A DNA stretch of 24,414 bases from contig DATDPK010000045.1 in the NCBI GenBank assembly GCA_035292785.1, positions 1 to 24,414 of the forward strand, in the 5' to 3' direction. The DNA comes from CABMGU01 sp035292785. Lineage in GTDB: Archaea; Nanobdellota; Nanobdellia; Woesearchaeales; ARS49. Positions within the stretch are counted from its first letter, which is position 1, and every line of letters starts with the position of its first letter. Below are positions 7,882 to 15,800 of this stretch, piece by piece. Below the pieces are notes generated by a model that was not told where the DNA came from, did no database searches, and saw nothing but the letters and a program-made list of their open reading frames with translations. A program made the translations under genes and the position numbers.

Positions 7882-8419
7882 GATAAAGGAAATAGCAAAA
7901 GCCTGGCTGGCAGTCTCACTAATATTCGGCATAGCATTTGTAGGGCTAAGTTCCTCGCTAATTATAGCAATACCAATCGCGCTAATCACAGCAGGAATAG
8001 GATTCTTACTGCACGAAATGGCTCACAAGTATGTTGCACAAAGATACGGCTGCTGGGCAGAATTCAGGGCGAACAATTCAATGCTTTTATTTGGATTATT
8101 GATAAGCTTCACAGGATTTGTATTAGTCGCGCCAGGAGGAGTCTATATTCACGGCGCAACAGCAAAACAACACGGCAGGATAGCATTTGCAGGACCCATG
8201 ACAAATGTCTTGCTTGCAATAATATTTTACCTGCTCGCAGGAATAATGACTGCACCATTGCTGATAGAAATAATGAAATACGGATTCAAAATAAATGCTT
8301 TGCTAGGCGTGTTCAACATGATACCATTCCCTCCATTCGACGGATATTCAGTATGGAGATGGAACAAGATTGCTTATTTTGCAGGAATAATATCTGCAGG
8401 AATACTTTTAGCGGTTTAG
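7862..8419 (+). CDS. M50-family (site-2-protease-like) membrane metalloprotease
   Basis: Membrane zinc protease of the S2P/M50 fold, which cuts transmembrane segments within the bilayer. The 185-residue protein shows HEMAH (51-55) in a hydrophobic helix as the zinc and catalytic site, G-P-M-T-N (111-115), and FNMIPFPPFDG (151-161), where Asp160 is the third zinc ligand of the family's N-x-x-P-x-x-x-x-D-G motif. There are four to five predicted transmembrane helices and no PDZ domain, so this is the minimal form. I chose ATG 7862 over the in-frame ATG at 7823 because the extra 13 residues are non-conserved in character. Neither has a clear ribosome binding site. It is coupled to the anchored protein upstream. 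Confidence 0.85.
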   Translation: MKFSSIEIKEIAKAWLAVSLIFGIAFVGLSSSLIIAIPIALITAGIGFLLHEMAHKYVAQRYGCWAEFRANNSMLLFGLLISFTGFVLVAPGGVYIHGATAKQHGRIAFAGPMTNVLLAIIFYLLAGIMTAPLLIEIMKYGFKINALLGVFNMIPFPPFDGYSVWRWNKIAYFAGIISAGILLAV

Positions 8420-8424
8420 ACTCA

Positions 8425-9735
8425 CTATTTTTTATTTTTCAATGTGTCATAAACGCCTTCTATAATCTCTTGCGGAAGCGCCAAAGAGCCTCCGTTAACA
8501 ACAAGTTTCTTAAATACCTCTTCAACAGGAAGAATCTCGTCATTCATATCCTTTCTAATTGCGTCATACCTGTCAGCCATACGCTTCACTGTCAATTTGC
8601 CTTGCTCGCCTATTTTCTTAGCGCTGCTTTCATAGTCCTCTTTAGCAATTTGCTCACGATTTCTGCTTAACAAAAGATTGTTTTTGAAATGAACTCCATA
8701 TTCAGTGCAGCCTGCCATAAAAATTTCCATAATCGGCCCGAAACAATCCCTCTTTAAAAACTCCTTTTTCTTTTCCCTTTCCCATCGCGCAGACGCAACT
8801 TCGTAAAGAAGCTCAGACACTTTGTAAGCTTCTTCCTCGCTTCTTATCTGGAAGTTAGGATGGCTGTTATTTTTTCTGGCATAATCCATTCTGTCAGCAA
8901 GAGCAAGAGCGATATTCTTTCTTGCAATCTCAGGCTTGATACCAATCAAAACAGACTCGTTCAAAACAAAAGGAAGCTCATTTCTTACCATATAAGTAGT
9001 TATCAATGAATTATATGCTTCCTTGTCGTCAGGCTTCAGCTGAATGTATTTTCGAAGCGCTTCTAAGGCATTATCAAATCTTTCCAGCCTGAAATAAGCA
9101 TCAGAAAGCATATGCAAAATCTCTGCATTGTGCGGCCAGCCATTTGCAAGAATCTCGAGCTGGGAAATTGCGCGGTTGTAAAATTTTGCAGCCAGCGACA
9201 AAGCTTCACCAGCATCCTGAACTTCAAAAAGCTCTTCGGCAAGCTTAGACTTCTTGGGGTCAATGCGGTACTGCGACAGGATAAAACCGCTTGCGATATC
9301 GCCTTTAGCAACAGTATACCTGCATTTCAAAATTTTATCCTTGTATTCATCAGGTTTTTTCGCGTGAGGCAAAAATCTCTCCCAACGAGAAATGGCCAAC
9401 GCGTGATCACTTTTCGGATGCTCCTTTGTACTTGGGCGGTCCCGGAGAGTGTAAATCTCTGCGAGAATCAAGTCGATGCTGGGTCCTTCAGCCTGGTTGT
9501 CAATAATCAGCTTTTCAGCTTCATCCAAAAATACAGTTCCAACCTTTTTGCCAGTCTCTGTACCGGTTTCATAGGCTTTCAAACCCTGGCCGTACAATTC
9601 CATTGCCTTGCCAAGAACTTTAACCTCATCAGGCACTTTAGGCACATTCGGGGCTTTTACAGGCGCTCCGCCATCTGCGAAAGCAGGGGAAACTGCGAGA
9701 ATGCCTCCAAGAATAATTTCCAAGCTTCTGACCAT
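8425..9735 (-). CDS. Secreted TPR-repeat protein
   Basis: The 436-residue product starts with a signal peptide (VRSLEIILGG to P-A-F-A, likely cut after Ala20 before D-G-G). Residues about 178-245 contain clear tetratricopeptide helices (AISQLEILANGWP, then AYFRLERFDNALEALRKYIQLKPDD). Most of the remaining sequence is helical and charged. TPRs bind partner proteins, and the partner is unknown. An earlier in-frame ATG at 9825 would hide the signal peptide. The ATG at 9735 is preferred because of a GTGAG element 4-8 bases upstream and a TATA box at 9768-9776. The gene converges on the M50 gene with only 5 bases between the stops. The T-rich 3' end of this gene (8426-8439) may also end transcription of the opposing operon. 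Confidence 0.75.
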   Translation of the reverse strand: MVRSLEIILGGILAVSPAFADGGAPVKAPNVPKVPDEVKVLGKAMELYGQGLKAYETGTETGKKVGTVFLDEAEKLIIDNQAEGPSIDLILAEIYTLRDRPSTKEHPKSDHALAISRWERFLPHAKKPDEYKDKILKCRYTVAKGDIASGFILSQYRIDPKKSKLAEELFEVQDAGEALSLAAKFYNRAISQLEILANGWPHNAEILHMLSDAYFRLERFDNALEALRKYIQLKPDDKEAYNSLITTYMVRNELPFVLNESVLIGIKPEIARKNIALALADRMDYARKNNSHPNFQIRSEEEAYKVSELLYEVASARWEREKKKEFLKRDCFGPIMEIFMAGCTEYGVHFKNNLLLSRNREQIAKEDYESSAKKIGEQGKLTVKRMADRYDAIRKDMNDEILPVEEVFKKLVVNGGSLALPQEIIEGVYDTLKNKK

Positions 9736-9767
9736 CTTACTCACTTTATTCTCGATAAAAATGACCA

Positions 9768-9776
9768 TTTTTAAAG
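9768..9776 (-). promoter_or_regulatory. TATA-box promoter for the TPR gene
   Basis: Read on the minus strand this is CTTTAAAAA, about 35 bases before the ATG at 9735. It supports the internal start, since the ATG at 9825 lies upstream of it and could not be transcribed from here. Confidence 0.55.
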
Positions 9777-9800
9777 GTTTCGACACATATGTGGCAATAC

Positions 9801-9810
9801 GCTTTAATAC
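9801..9810 (+). promoter_or_regulatory. TATA-box promoter for the 9832 gene
   Basis: GCTTTAATAC lies about 30 bases before the ATG at 9832, consistent with a leaderless mRNA. It is arranged divergently with the TPR promoter about 30 bases away. Confidence 0.5.
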
Positions 9811-9831
9811 AACCAGTAAAAGCATTTTGCT

Positions 9832-10269
9832 ATGGCATATTTTTGGACAAGGTTAACAGGAGAAGACATATCGAGCCTGAGACAGCAATATGGTGAACTC
9901 TTTCCAGAGTTTTATGCAATTAAGGATGAGCCGTTTCACGAAAATAATGCGCAAATACTTCAACTTGAGGAAAGAGGCTGGTTCAGAAAAAGACAATCGC
10001 TTCCAGTGTTCTTGAGCTATGCAGCAAGAGATATGGAGCCGTTCATCACGCTCACCGTGGTTGATGAAAATGACCGCATGTATTTTTCAGAAATAGATTA
10101 CTACCCTCATAACACGGCCAAATCCTTCCACAGACTGCTGAAAAAACACGGAATACGCCTTAAAACCTGCCGTGATGCAAGATTTTACCAGCGAAAACAT
10201 CCAATACCAAAAAAGCAATTGGAAGAAAGAGTGAAAGAATTGATAATGAAACTGGTGGGACGGCATTGA
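9832..10269 (+). CDS. Hypothetical protein, 145 aa
   Basis: I do not recognise a family. The product is soluble, basic at its C-terminus (K/R-rich from about residue 105), and has no signal peptide or membrane segment. A beta-rich core (about 60-90: LPVFLSYAARDMEPFITLTVVDENDRMYF) is followed by Y-Y-P-H and a helical tail ending GRH. The start is supported by a TATA-like element 30 bases upstream. It is likely transcribed alone, since the next gene has its own TATA box. The basic tail could bind nucleic acid, but no named motif supports that. Confidence 0.6.
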   Translation: MAYFWTRLTGEDISSLRQQYGELFPEFYAIKDEPFHENNAQILQLEERGWFRKRQSLPVFLSYAARDMEPFITLTVVDENDRMYFSEIDYYPHNTAKSFHRLLKKHGIRLKTCRDARFYQRKHPIPKKQLEERVKELIMKLVGRH

Positions 10270-10272
10270 AAG

Positions 10273-10282
10273 ATTAATATAC
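10273..10282 (+). promoter_or_regulatory. TATA-box promoter for the 10305 gene
   Basis: ATTAATATAC begins about 32 bases before the ATG at 10305, in the 35-base gap after the previous stop. Confidence 0.5.
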
Positions 10283-10304
10283 TGCAGATATTCGACGAGA
10301 AAAT

Positions 10305-10490
10305 ATGGGGGACTTGGAATCAAGGACAGAGGAAAGCTTTGCAGTACCGTCTGCTCTGGCGGGACTTCTTGCAGGCACTGTTCTTGCTCATTCTGAAGAA
10401 AATTTCGCCAAATGGGCAGGATATGCATTAATCGCGGCAAGCATAATTGGCGGCGGAATATGTTATTATGTGAATTACAAGCGAAAATGA
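10305..10490 (+). CDS. Small membrane protein, 61 aa
   Basis: The 61-residue product has an acidic N-terminus (GDLESRTEESF), a short hydrophobic stretch (about 13-27) and a stronger Ala/Ile/Gly-rich helix (about 36-54) ending in Y-V-N-Y-K-R-K. By the positive-inside rule the basic C-terminus should face the cytoplasm. The family is not recognised. It is supported as a real gene by its own TATA element at the usual spacing, a clear membrane pattern, and the absence of any competing long frame in this gap. Confidence 0.5.
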   Translation: MGDLESRTEESFAVPSALAGLLAGTVLAHSEENFAKWAGYALIAASIIGGGICYYVNYKRK

Positions 10491-10520
10491 TATTATTTCT
10501 AAGTAGTAACATATGGAAAG

Positions 10521-10530
10521 ATTTAAAAAT
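10521..10530 (+). promoter_or_regulatory. TATA-box promoter for the 10551 gene
   Basis: ATTTAAAAAT lies 30 bases before the ATG at 10551, again the leaderless spacing. Confidence 0.55.
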
Positions 10531-10550
10531 AAGACGAGAATTCAAGATTT

Positions 10551-11081
10551 ATGCAATATCACTACGAAAGAAAACTGCATCCTGCTCTAGAACTCGCAAG
10601 AGCAGTTAAGGCAATAGTCGCTTGGCCTGGCTTTTCAAGATACCTTGTTGGACACGCTGAAATATGCACAAACAGGTTTACATTCGAAATTTCAGGAGGA
10701 ATAGATGCTCGTCCAGAGCTAGGACTGGTTGCGCCTTCGATTGAAACAATTCTTGAGCCAGCAATATCAAATCCAAAGTGTAAACTTGAAAGGTTGAAAA
10801 TTGATTTACGAACTCCTTTAAGACTGTTATCTTCAAGACACAAGGATGGTGATGATACACAGTCATTGTTTGTAAATGGGGATGAATCTAATTCAGGACA
10901 TATTCTCAGGGTATATCAATTGGGGCTGGGTAAAAGCTGGTATCAGGAATATGCTCGCGAGCTGCCAAAAGGCGCTTTCAAAAGAGACACTGCAACAATG
11001 AAAAGATGGTATCAGAGAATCGACAGAGAAATGCGCCAAATTTTTCCTTTCGTTAAAATGGATTCTGGAATAATTGAATAA
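10551..11081 (+). CDS. Hypothetical protein, 176 aa
   Basis: I do not recognise a family. The protein is soluble with alternating beta strands (about 38-52: HAEICTNRFTFEISGG; about 80-90: CKLERLKIDLRTP) and a basic helical C-terminal part rich in Trp, Tyr and Arg (KSWYQEYARELP, KRWYQRIDREMRQIFPF). There is no signal peptide. The start is fixed by a TATA box 30 bases upstream, and the stop is followed directly by the promoter of the next gene, so it is monocistronic. No catalytic motif is visible. Confidence 0.6.
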   Translation: MQYHYERKLHPALELARAVKAIVAWPGFSRYLVGHAEICTNRFTFEISGGIDARPELGLVAPSIETILEPAISNPKCKLERLKIDLRTPLRLLSSRHKDGDDTQSLFVNGDESNSGHILRVYQLGLGKSWYQEYARELPKGAFKRDTATMKRWYQRIDREMRQIFPFVKMDSGIIE

Positions 11082-11082
11082 A

Positions 11083-11091
11083 CTTTTAAAG
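11083..11091 (+). promoter_or_regulatory. TATA-box promoter for the 11114 gene
   Basis: CTTTTAAAG begins 31 bases before the ATG at 11114, two bases after the preceding stop codon. Confidence 0.55.
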
Positions 11092-11113
11092 TTCTGACAA
11101 AGCTGACTTAAAA

Positions 11114-11410
11114 ATGATAGAATATTTAGTCGGATTCAAGTTTCAAAAGGAAGGGGAAGAGTTTAGAAGCAAGCCGTTATTATCTGCTTCCAGCGCATTC
11201 GAACTGGCAAATGGCCTGTTGGACGTTCTAAGCCAATATCCAACACACGAACTGACAATTTACGCAAAAGGAAACAAGATTACAGTTGGAGTCAGCTATG
11301 AGACAATCATAAAAGCAATGGATGGCGCTGACTTTCACGGCCACTCTTATGTAGAAATTGGCGGGCAAAAATTAGAAGAACTGATAAGGCGGAATCAGCA
11401 GGGTAAGTAG
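11114..11410 (+). CDS. Hypothetical protein, 98 aa
   Basis: I do not recognise the family. This small soluble alpha/beta protein opens with a strand (IEYLVGFKFQ), then a helix (SASSAFELANGLLDVLSQY), a pair of strands (ELTIYAKGNKITVGVSYE) and a C-terminal helix ending RRNQQGK. The pattern would suit a ferredoxin-like or similar small fold. The TATA box 31 bases upstream supports the start. The stop codon is followed without a gap by the first copy of a short direct repeat that borders the toxin-antitoxin cassette, so this gene marks the left edge of a likely insertion. Confidence 0.55.
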   Translation: MIEYLVGFKFQKEGEEFRSKPLLSASSAFELANGLLDVLSQYPTHELTIYAKGNKITVGVSYETIIKAMDGADFHGHSYVEIGGQKLEELIRRNQQGK

Positions 11411-11427
11411 CACTGGACAAGTTCTCG
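11411..11427. repeat. Direct repeat copy 1 (CACTGGACAAGTTCTCG)
   Basis: This 17-base sequence is identical to copy 3 at 12831-12847, and its first 12 bases are identical to copy 2 at 11918-11929. It starts right after the stop codon of the 11114 gene and lies beyond the 3' end of relE. The inner CACTGGACAAGT is imperfectly palindromic (ACT...AGT ends). Confidence 0.75.
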
Positions 11428-11432
11428 CAAGC

Positions 11433-11702
11433 TTAGAATCCGCGTTTATACACTGAGGGCCTTTTGTCAATTTTTGCCACGAGAACAATGCTTTGAGCGT
11501 CCTTGATCTTATATAATGCCCTATAGTCGCCAATTCTGATTCTAAACACTTTTTCATTCCCATCACGAGTAATGAATTTGCTATCGCTCGGTATGGGATT
11601 GTTCCCAAGCATCTTTAATCTTTCACGAATGCGCTCACTCAACTCGTTATCTAACTTTTTCAAGAACTTATCAGCTTTCTGAGAAAGTTCAACAGAATAC
11701 AA
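11433..11702 (-). CDS. relE: RelE-family mRNA interferase toxin
   Basis: This 89-residue protein has the full length of RelE/ParE toxins, which in the RelE branch cut mRNA on the ribosome. It has the family order: an N-terminal strand (YSVELSQKA), two helices (ADKFLKKLD, ERIRERLKML), then a basic beta sheet (KVFRIRIGDYRALYKI, IVLVAKIDKR) and a C-terminal V-Y-K-R. The Arg/Lys residues and the G-D-Y-R-A-L-Y core are typical of archaeal RelE. The start is TTG at 11702. The frame is closed by a stop 10 bases upstream and there is no ATG, while a GGTGAG site 8 bases before the TTG supports it. It starts one base after the antitoxin stop, so translation is coupled. It could be closer to ParE in target. 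Confidence 0.88.
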   Translation of the reverse strand: MYSVELSQKADKFLKKLDNELSERIRERLKMLGNNPIPSDSKFITRDGNEKVFRIRIGDYRALYKIKDAQSIVLVAKIDKRPSVYKRGF

Positions 11703-11703
11703 A

Positions 11704-11871
11704 TTACAATCTCACCGTCTTGCCCTTCTTGAGGTCTTCTTCAGCTGCACGCAGTGACTCAGCATCATCTTCTGTGAGAACAGTATCTGCATCAACCAAG
11801 CGTCCCTTGATATCATCTAATTCTTCTTTAATTGCATCCAATTTCTCAAGAATTAATTTTTCATTTGACAT
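11704..11871 (-). CDS. RelB-like antitoxin
   Basis: A 55-residue acidic protein lies immediately upstream of relE. It starts at ATG 11871, begins MSNEKLILEKLDAIKEELDDIKG, a charged helix able to form a coiled coil, and ends L-T-E-D-D-A-E-S-L, then AAEEDLKKGKTVRL. That last pattern (ED..., AEEDLKKGKT) is typical of archaeal antitoxins of RelE partners, whose C-terminal tail wraps the toxin. No separate DNA-binding domain is evident in this short chain. A TATA box 31 bases before the ATG implies a leaderless transcript for both genes. The stop is one base from the toxin start. The function is inferred from size, pattern and adjacency. Confidence 0.82.
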   Translation of the reverse strand: MSNEKLILEKLDAIKEELDDIKGRLVDADTVLTEDDAESLRAAEEDLKKGKTVRL

Positions 11872-11892
11872 GCCTTAGCAGTGTGTATTTGT

Positions 11893-11903
11893 GTATATAA
11901 ATC
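11893..11903 (-). promoter_or_regulatory. TATA-box promoter of the relBE pair
   Basis: On the minus strand this reads GATTTATATAC, about 31 bases before the antitoxin ATG. Repeat copy 2 lies about 15 bases further upstream. Confidence 0.6.
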
Positions 11904-11917
11904 TGATGGCAGTTTGG

Positions 11918-11929
11918 CACTGGACAAGT
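11918..11929. repeat. Direct repeat copy 2 (CACTGGACAAGT)
   Basis: A 12-base exact match to copies 1 and 3, lacking the TTCTCG extension. It lies between the 3' end of the 282-aa gene and the relBE promoter. Confidence 0.7.
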
Positions 11930-11941
11930 GCTATTTACCGT

Positions 11942-12790
11942 TTAAAACCTGTGAGTGAGCATATAATGCAGATAACGGCTTGAATTCTCGGCTGATGTTT
12001 TAGGGTTGATCTCCTGCCATAAATCATCTATTGCAAAGCCGGTATAACGGGTGCGTTTATCTTCCTCAATAAGTGCGTATATGGCATTATACTCTGGGCT
12101 GGAAACTTGAACCCATTTTTTTGGCTTCGAACCACGAAGGATTGCACGAAGGGCTTCAGACAAACCGTTACGAATATCATCATCTTTCAGAGCAGCAGTC
12201 ATCGTTTTAATGTCTGTTCTTCTAAAACTCTCAAATAATCCCCTGACAGGTGTTCCTTCAGCACCCATACTTTCAATCTGGAGCTCGTAAACAGACTCGG
12301 CTTTTGGAATGCCTTCACCAAGCAAGAATTTTTTATACCATTCAAATGCGGCATCAAGCAGCCTATCTGAGAATTTCTTGGTTTCCTGATAAAATGCAAT
12401 AAGAGCATCTGCATCAAGTCCTGTTGCTTTAGCTCCTTCAACACGTTCGCAGGATAAATGAGACCATAATTTACTGCCAGTATGATCAAACATATCTATC
12501 CAAAGAGTAAAATTACCTGTTCCTGAGAACCTGCCAAGTGTGTAAGAGAATTCAGGCGAGTCAAAAATAGGGCCTTCGCCATATGAAATTTTCCAAGGTT
12601 TTCGCGGAATCCTGATTGTTTCATCGACAGCCTGCTCCAAAGTACCAGCAAGGTCATCGGTTTTCGGTTCAACGCTTGCGCCAAGTTTACTTGAACGTTC
12701 CCAAGAAAGCTTTTCACCTAAATCAAGAATCCTGCCTACTCGCTGCAAAGGAAATGATAACGTTGCACATTCTTCTGCTACTGCGGGCAT
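11942..12790 (-). CDS. Hypothetical protein, 282 aa, in a repeat-bounded cassette
   Basis: I do not recognise a family. The protein is soluble with no signal peptide. It has an N-terminal alpha region, a middle beta region (EFSYTLGRFSGTGNFTLWIDMFDHTG), a long helix (DALIAFYQETKKFSDRLLDAAFEWYKKFLLG) and a C-terminal helical part ending SRYLHYMLTHRF. The C-terminal segment (EYNAIYALIEEDKRTRYTGFAIDDLWQEI) could be a small winged-helix-like unit, but I cannot show it. The gene is bounded by repeat copies 2 and 3 and lies in tandem with relBE. Its isoleucine codons are mostly ATT/ATC (about 14 of 17), whereas the neighbouring helicase favours ATA, which hints at separate origin. A TATA element lies 32 bases before the ATG. 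Confidence 0.65.
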   Translation of the reverse strand: MPAVAEECATLSFPLQRVGRILDLGEKLSWERSSKLGASVEPKTDDLAGTLEQAVDETIRIPRKPWKISYGEGPIFDSPEFSYTLGRFSGTGNFTLWIDMFDHTGSKLWSHLSCERVEGAKATGLDADALIAFYQETKKFSDRLLDAAFEWYKKFLLGEGIPKAESVYELQIESMGAEGTPVRGLFESFRRTDIKTMTAALKDDDIRNGLSEALRAILRGSKPKKWVQVSSPEYNAIYALIEEDKRTRYTGFAIDDLWQEINPKTSAENSSRYLHYMLTHRF

Positions 12791-12811
12791 AAATGAAGTA
12801 TATGTCTAGCG

Positions 12812-12822
12812 GGTTTTAATAT
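12812..12822 (-). promoter_or_regulatory. TATA-box promoter for the 282-aa gene
   Basis: Read on the minus strand, ATATTAAAACC lies about 32 bases before the ATG at 12790. Repeat copy 3 begins about 9 bases upstream of it. Confidence 0.5.
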
Positions 12823-12830
12823 CTTTCTGC

Positions 12831-12847
12831 CACTGGACAAGTTCTCG
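12831..12847. repeat. Direct repeat copy 3 (CACTGGACAAGTTCTCG)
   Basis: All 17 bases are identical to copy 1, 1420 bases away. It lies between the divergent promoters of the 282-aa gene and the helicase and forms the right edge of the two-cassette block. Confidence 0.75.
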
Positions 12848-12850
12848 TAA

Positions 12851-12860
12851 CCTTTTTATA
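12851..12860 (+). promoter_or_regulatory. TATA-box promoter of the helicase gene
   Basis: CCTTTTTATA lies only 22-24 bases before the ATG at 12875, shorter than the ~30 seen elsewhere in this window. Transcription may therefore begin just inside the annotated start, which would favour the in-frame ATG at 12911. Confidence 0.5.
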
Positions 12861-12874
12861 GCGACAATTTAGCA

Positions 12875-15800
12875 ATGGACGTAGATAAACAGCTATTATT
12901 TATTTTCAATATGGAAGATAATAAATTATTGACGAGGAAGGAAAAGCCAAACACAGAGAAAGAAGTAGAGGCAATACTAAACCCAACAATAAAAAAATGG
13001 TTCAATTCAAGGTTTCCAAGCTTTTCCCTGCCGCAATTGTACGGAGTTCTTGAAATACACTCGCGCAACAATATTTTAGTTTCAGCACCAACAGGAGCAA
13101 CAAAAACACTGACAGGATTTCTATCAATTCTAAACGAACTTGTTGATTCAGCAGAAAAAGGAATACTGAAAGACAAAGTTTACTGCGTCTACATCTCTCC
13201 GCTGAAAGCACTTTCAAACGACATTTCAAAGAATTTGAAAGAACCACTTGAACAAATAGAAAAAATAGCAGGAAGAGAATTAGGAATACGGGTTGGAGTA
13301 AGAACAGGCGACACAACGCAAACAGAAAAAAGCAAAATGCTGAAAAAACCGCCGCACATCCTGATTACAACGCCTGAAAGCCTTGCAATAATGCTTGCAT
13401 CAATAAAATTCAGGGACCACCTGAAAAACGTGGACTGGTGCATTATAGACGAGATTCACGCTTTAGCTGAAAACAAAAGAGGAACACATCTTTCATTATC
13501 AATCGAAAGACTGCAGTATTTATCACAAGGAATGTGCAGGGTAGGGCTAAGCGCAACTGTTGCGCCATTAGATGATATAGCGGGATTTCTCGTCGGCAAT
13601 GGAAGACCGTGCAAGATTGTTGACATCCAGTTCCTGAAACAATCAGATTTCAAAGTAATGTCGCCGGTTGACAATCTAATAGATACGCCACATGGCGAAG
13701 CACACCATTCAATGTACACCCTAATAGACCGGTTAGTACAAGAACACAAGACAACCTTAATTTTCACAAACACCAGAGCAGCAACAGAAAGAGTGGTAGA
13801 CCATTTGAAATCAAGGTTTCCAAAAAAATATCTTGGAAATATCGGCGCTCACCACGGCAGTATGAGCAAAAGACAAAGACTGGAAATAGAAAATAAACTA
13901 AGAAACGGAGAACTAAAAGTTGTCGTCTGCTCAACAAGCCTTGAATTAGGTATTGACATAGGTTATATTGACTTAGTCATCTGTCTTGGCTCGCCAAAAT
14001 CAGTGGCAAGATTCCTCCAAAGAGCAGGAAGAAGCGGGCACAAACTGCACGAAACAGTAAAAGCAAGAGTAATCGTGATGGATAGAGATGACTTGGTTGA
14101 ATGCTCGGTTCTTTTGAAAAGCGCAGTTGAAAAGAAAATAGACAAAGTACACATTCCAACAAATGCGTTAGATGTTCTTGCACAACAAATAATCGGAATG
14201 GCTTTGGAGCAAGTCTGGGAAGAAAAAGAACTTTATAACGTAATTAGGAAAAGCTATTGCTACAAAAACCTGAAACTTGATGATTTTAACCAAATTCTAA
14301 GCTATTTAGCAGGAGAATATGTTGATTTAGAAGACAGAAACATCTACGCAAAAATATGGAGACAGGACGGAAAACTCGGAAAGAGAGGAAAAATGTGTCG
14401 AGTAATCTATATGACAAACGTAGGAACAATACCAGATGAAACATTTGTCACAGTAAAAATAGGCACTGAAACAGTAGGAATGCTTGACGAAGGATTTGTT
14501 GAACGACTCAAACCAGGAGACGTATTTACTTTAGGCGGAGAAACTTACATGTTCAAGTTCACCCGAGGAATGGTAGCACAAGTTAATGCGTCGTCTAACA
14601 GGCCTCCAACAGTGCCAAGCTGGGTTTCAGAAATGCTCCCATTAAGCTTTGATTTAGCAAATGAAATAGGACGTTTTAGAAGATTGATGCTTGACAAATT
14701 CAGCGCAGGAGACAATAAAACTGCAATTCTGAAATTCATTAATGAGCACTTATATGTTGACGACAAAGCAGCAAGCTCAATCTACGAATATTTCAAAGAA
14801 CAATACGATTACTGCAAAAAAATACCAAACGACAAAACAATATTAGTAGAATATTATGATGATGAAAAAACACCAAAAATAATCTTCCACTCATTATTCG
14901 GCAGAAGAGTAAATGACTGCCTGAGCAGGGCAATAGCGTTCGCGCTAAGCAGAACAGAACACAAAGACGTTGAGCTTGGAATTAACGATAATGGATTCTA
15001 CATCGGCGGAACAAAAAAACTGAATCCAATCAAATCAATGAAACTGCTCAAAGCAGACAAACTGAACTTAGTAATGAATACTGCAATAGAGAAAAGCGAA
15101 ATTTTCAAACGAAGATTCAGGCACTGCGCAACACGCAGCTTAATGATACTGCGCAATTACATGGGCAGACAAAAAAGAGTCGGAAGGCAGCAAGTAAGCT
15201 CAATGATACTAATGAGCGCACTAAAACAGCTGGACAATGACTTCACAATACTAAAAGAAGCAAGAAGAGAATGCCTTGAAGACCTTATGGACATAGAAAA
15301 CACAAAAAAAGTACTGCAAGGCATAGAAAACGGGACAATAAAACTGGTTGAAATTGACACAAACATACCCTCGCCATTCGCACTCAATCTTGCATTACAA
15401 GGATATATTGATGTGCTGAGAATAGAGGACAAATATGAATTCTTGCGCAGGATGCACGAACAAATACTTGCAAAAATCGCAGGAAAAGATGTAAGTTACA
15501 TCAATGCAGCAAAATACGTTGAAAAATCACACGGACAAAGAAATGAACTAAAAGAAATACTCAAAAAAGAAGCGTGGAACCTAAAACACGTGCCAAAATT
15601 CGCAAAAGCAGAACTTGTTCGCATAATTGACGGCGAAAGAAGCAACATTGATTCAAGATTCATAGAAGGCATAAACAAATACCGCGCAGAAATAGAAGCA
15701 AACTGGCCGGAAGAACTGAAAAAATTCCTGTTCACAGTACTTGAGGATTTGAAAACAGGAGATTTTTCGTATGAAGACTTCTGGAATGAAGAAACCGCAA

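Noticed and set aside
9112..9774. 220-aa open frame on the plus strand
   Set aside because: It lies opposite the TPR gene, which has a signal peptide, recognisable TPR helices and a promoter, whereas this frame has none.
11411..11427. T-arm-like fragment of a tRNA (GTTCTCG) as an attachment site
   Set aside because: No acceptor or anticodon stem can be built around any of the three copies.
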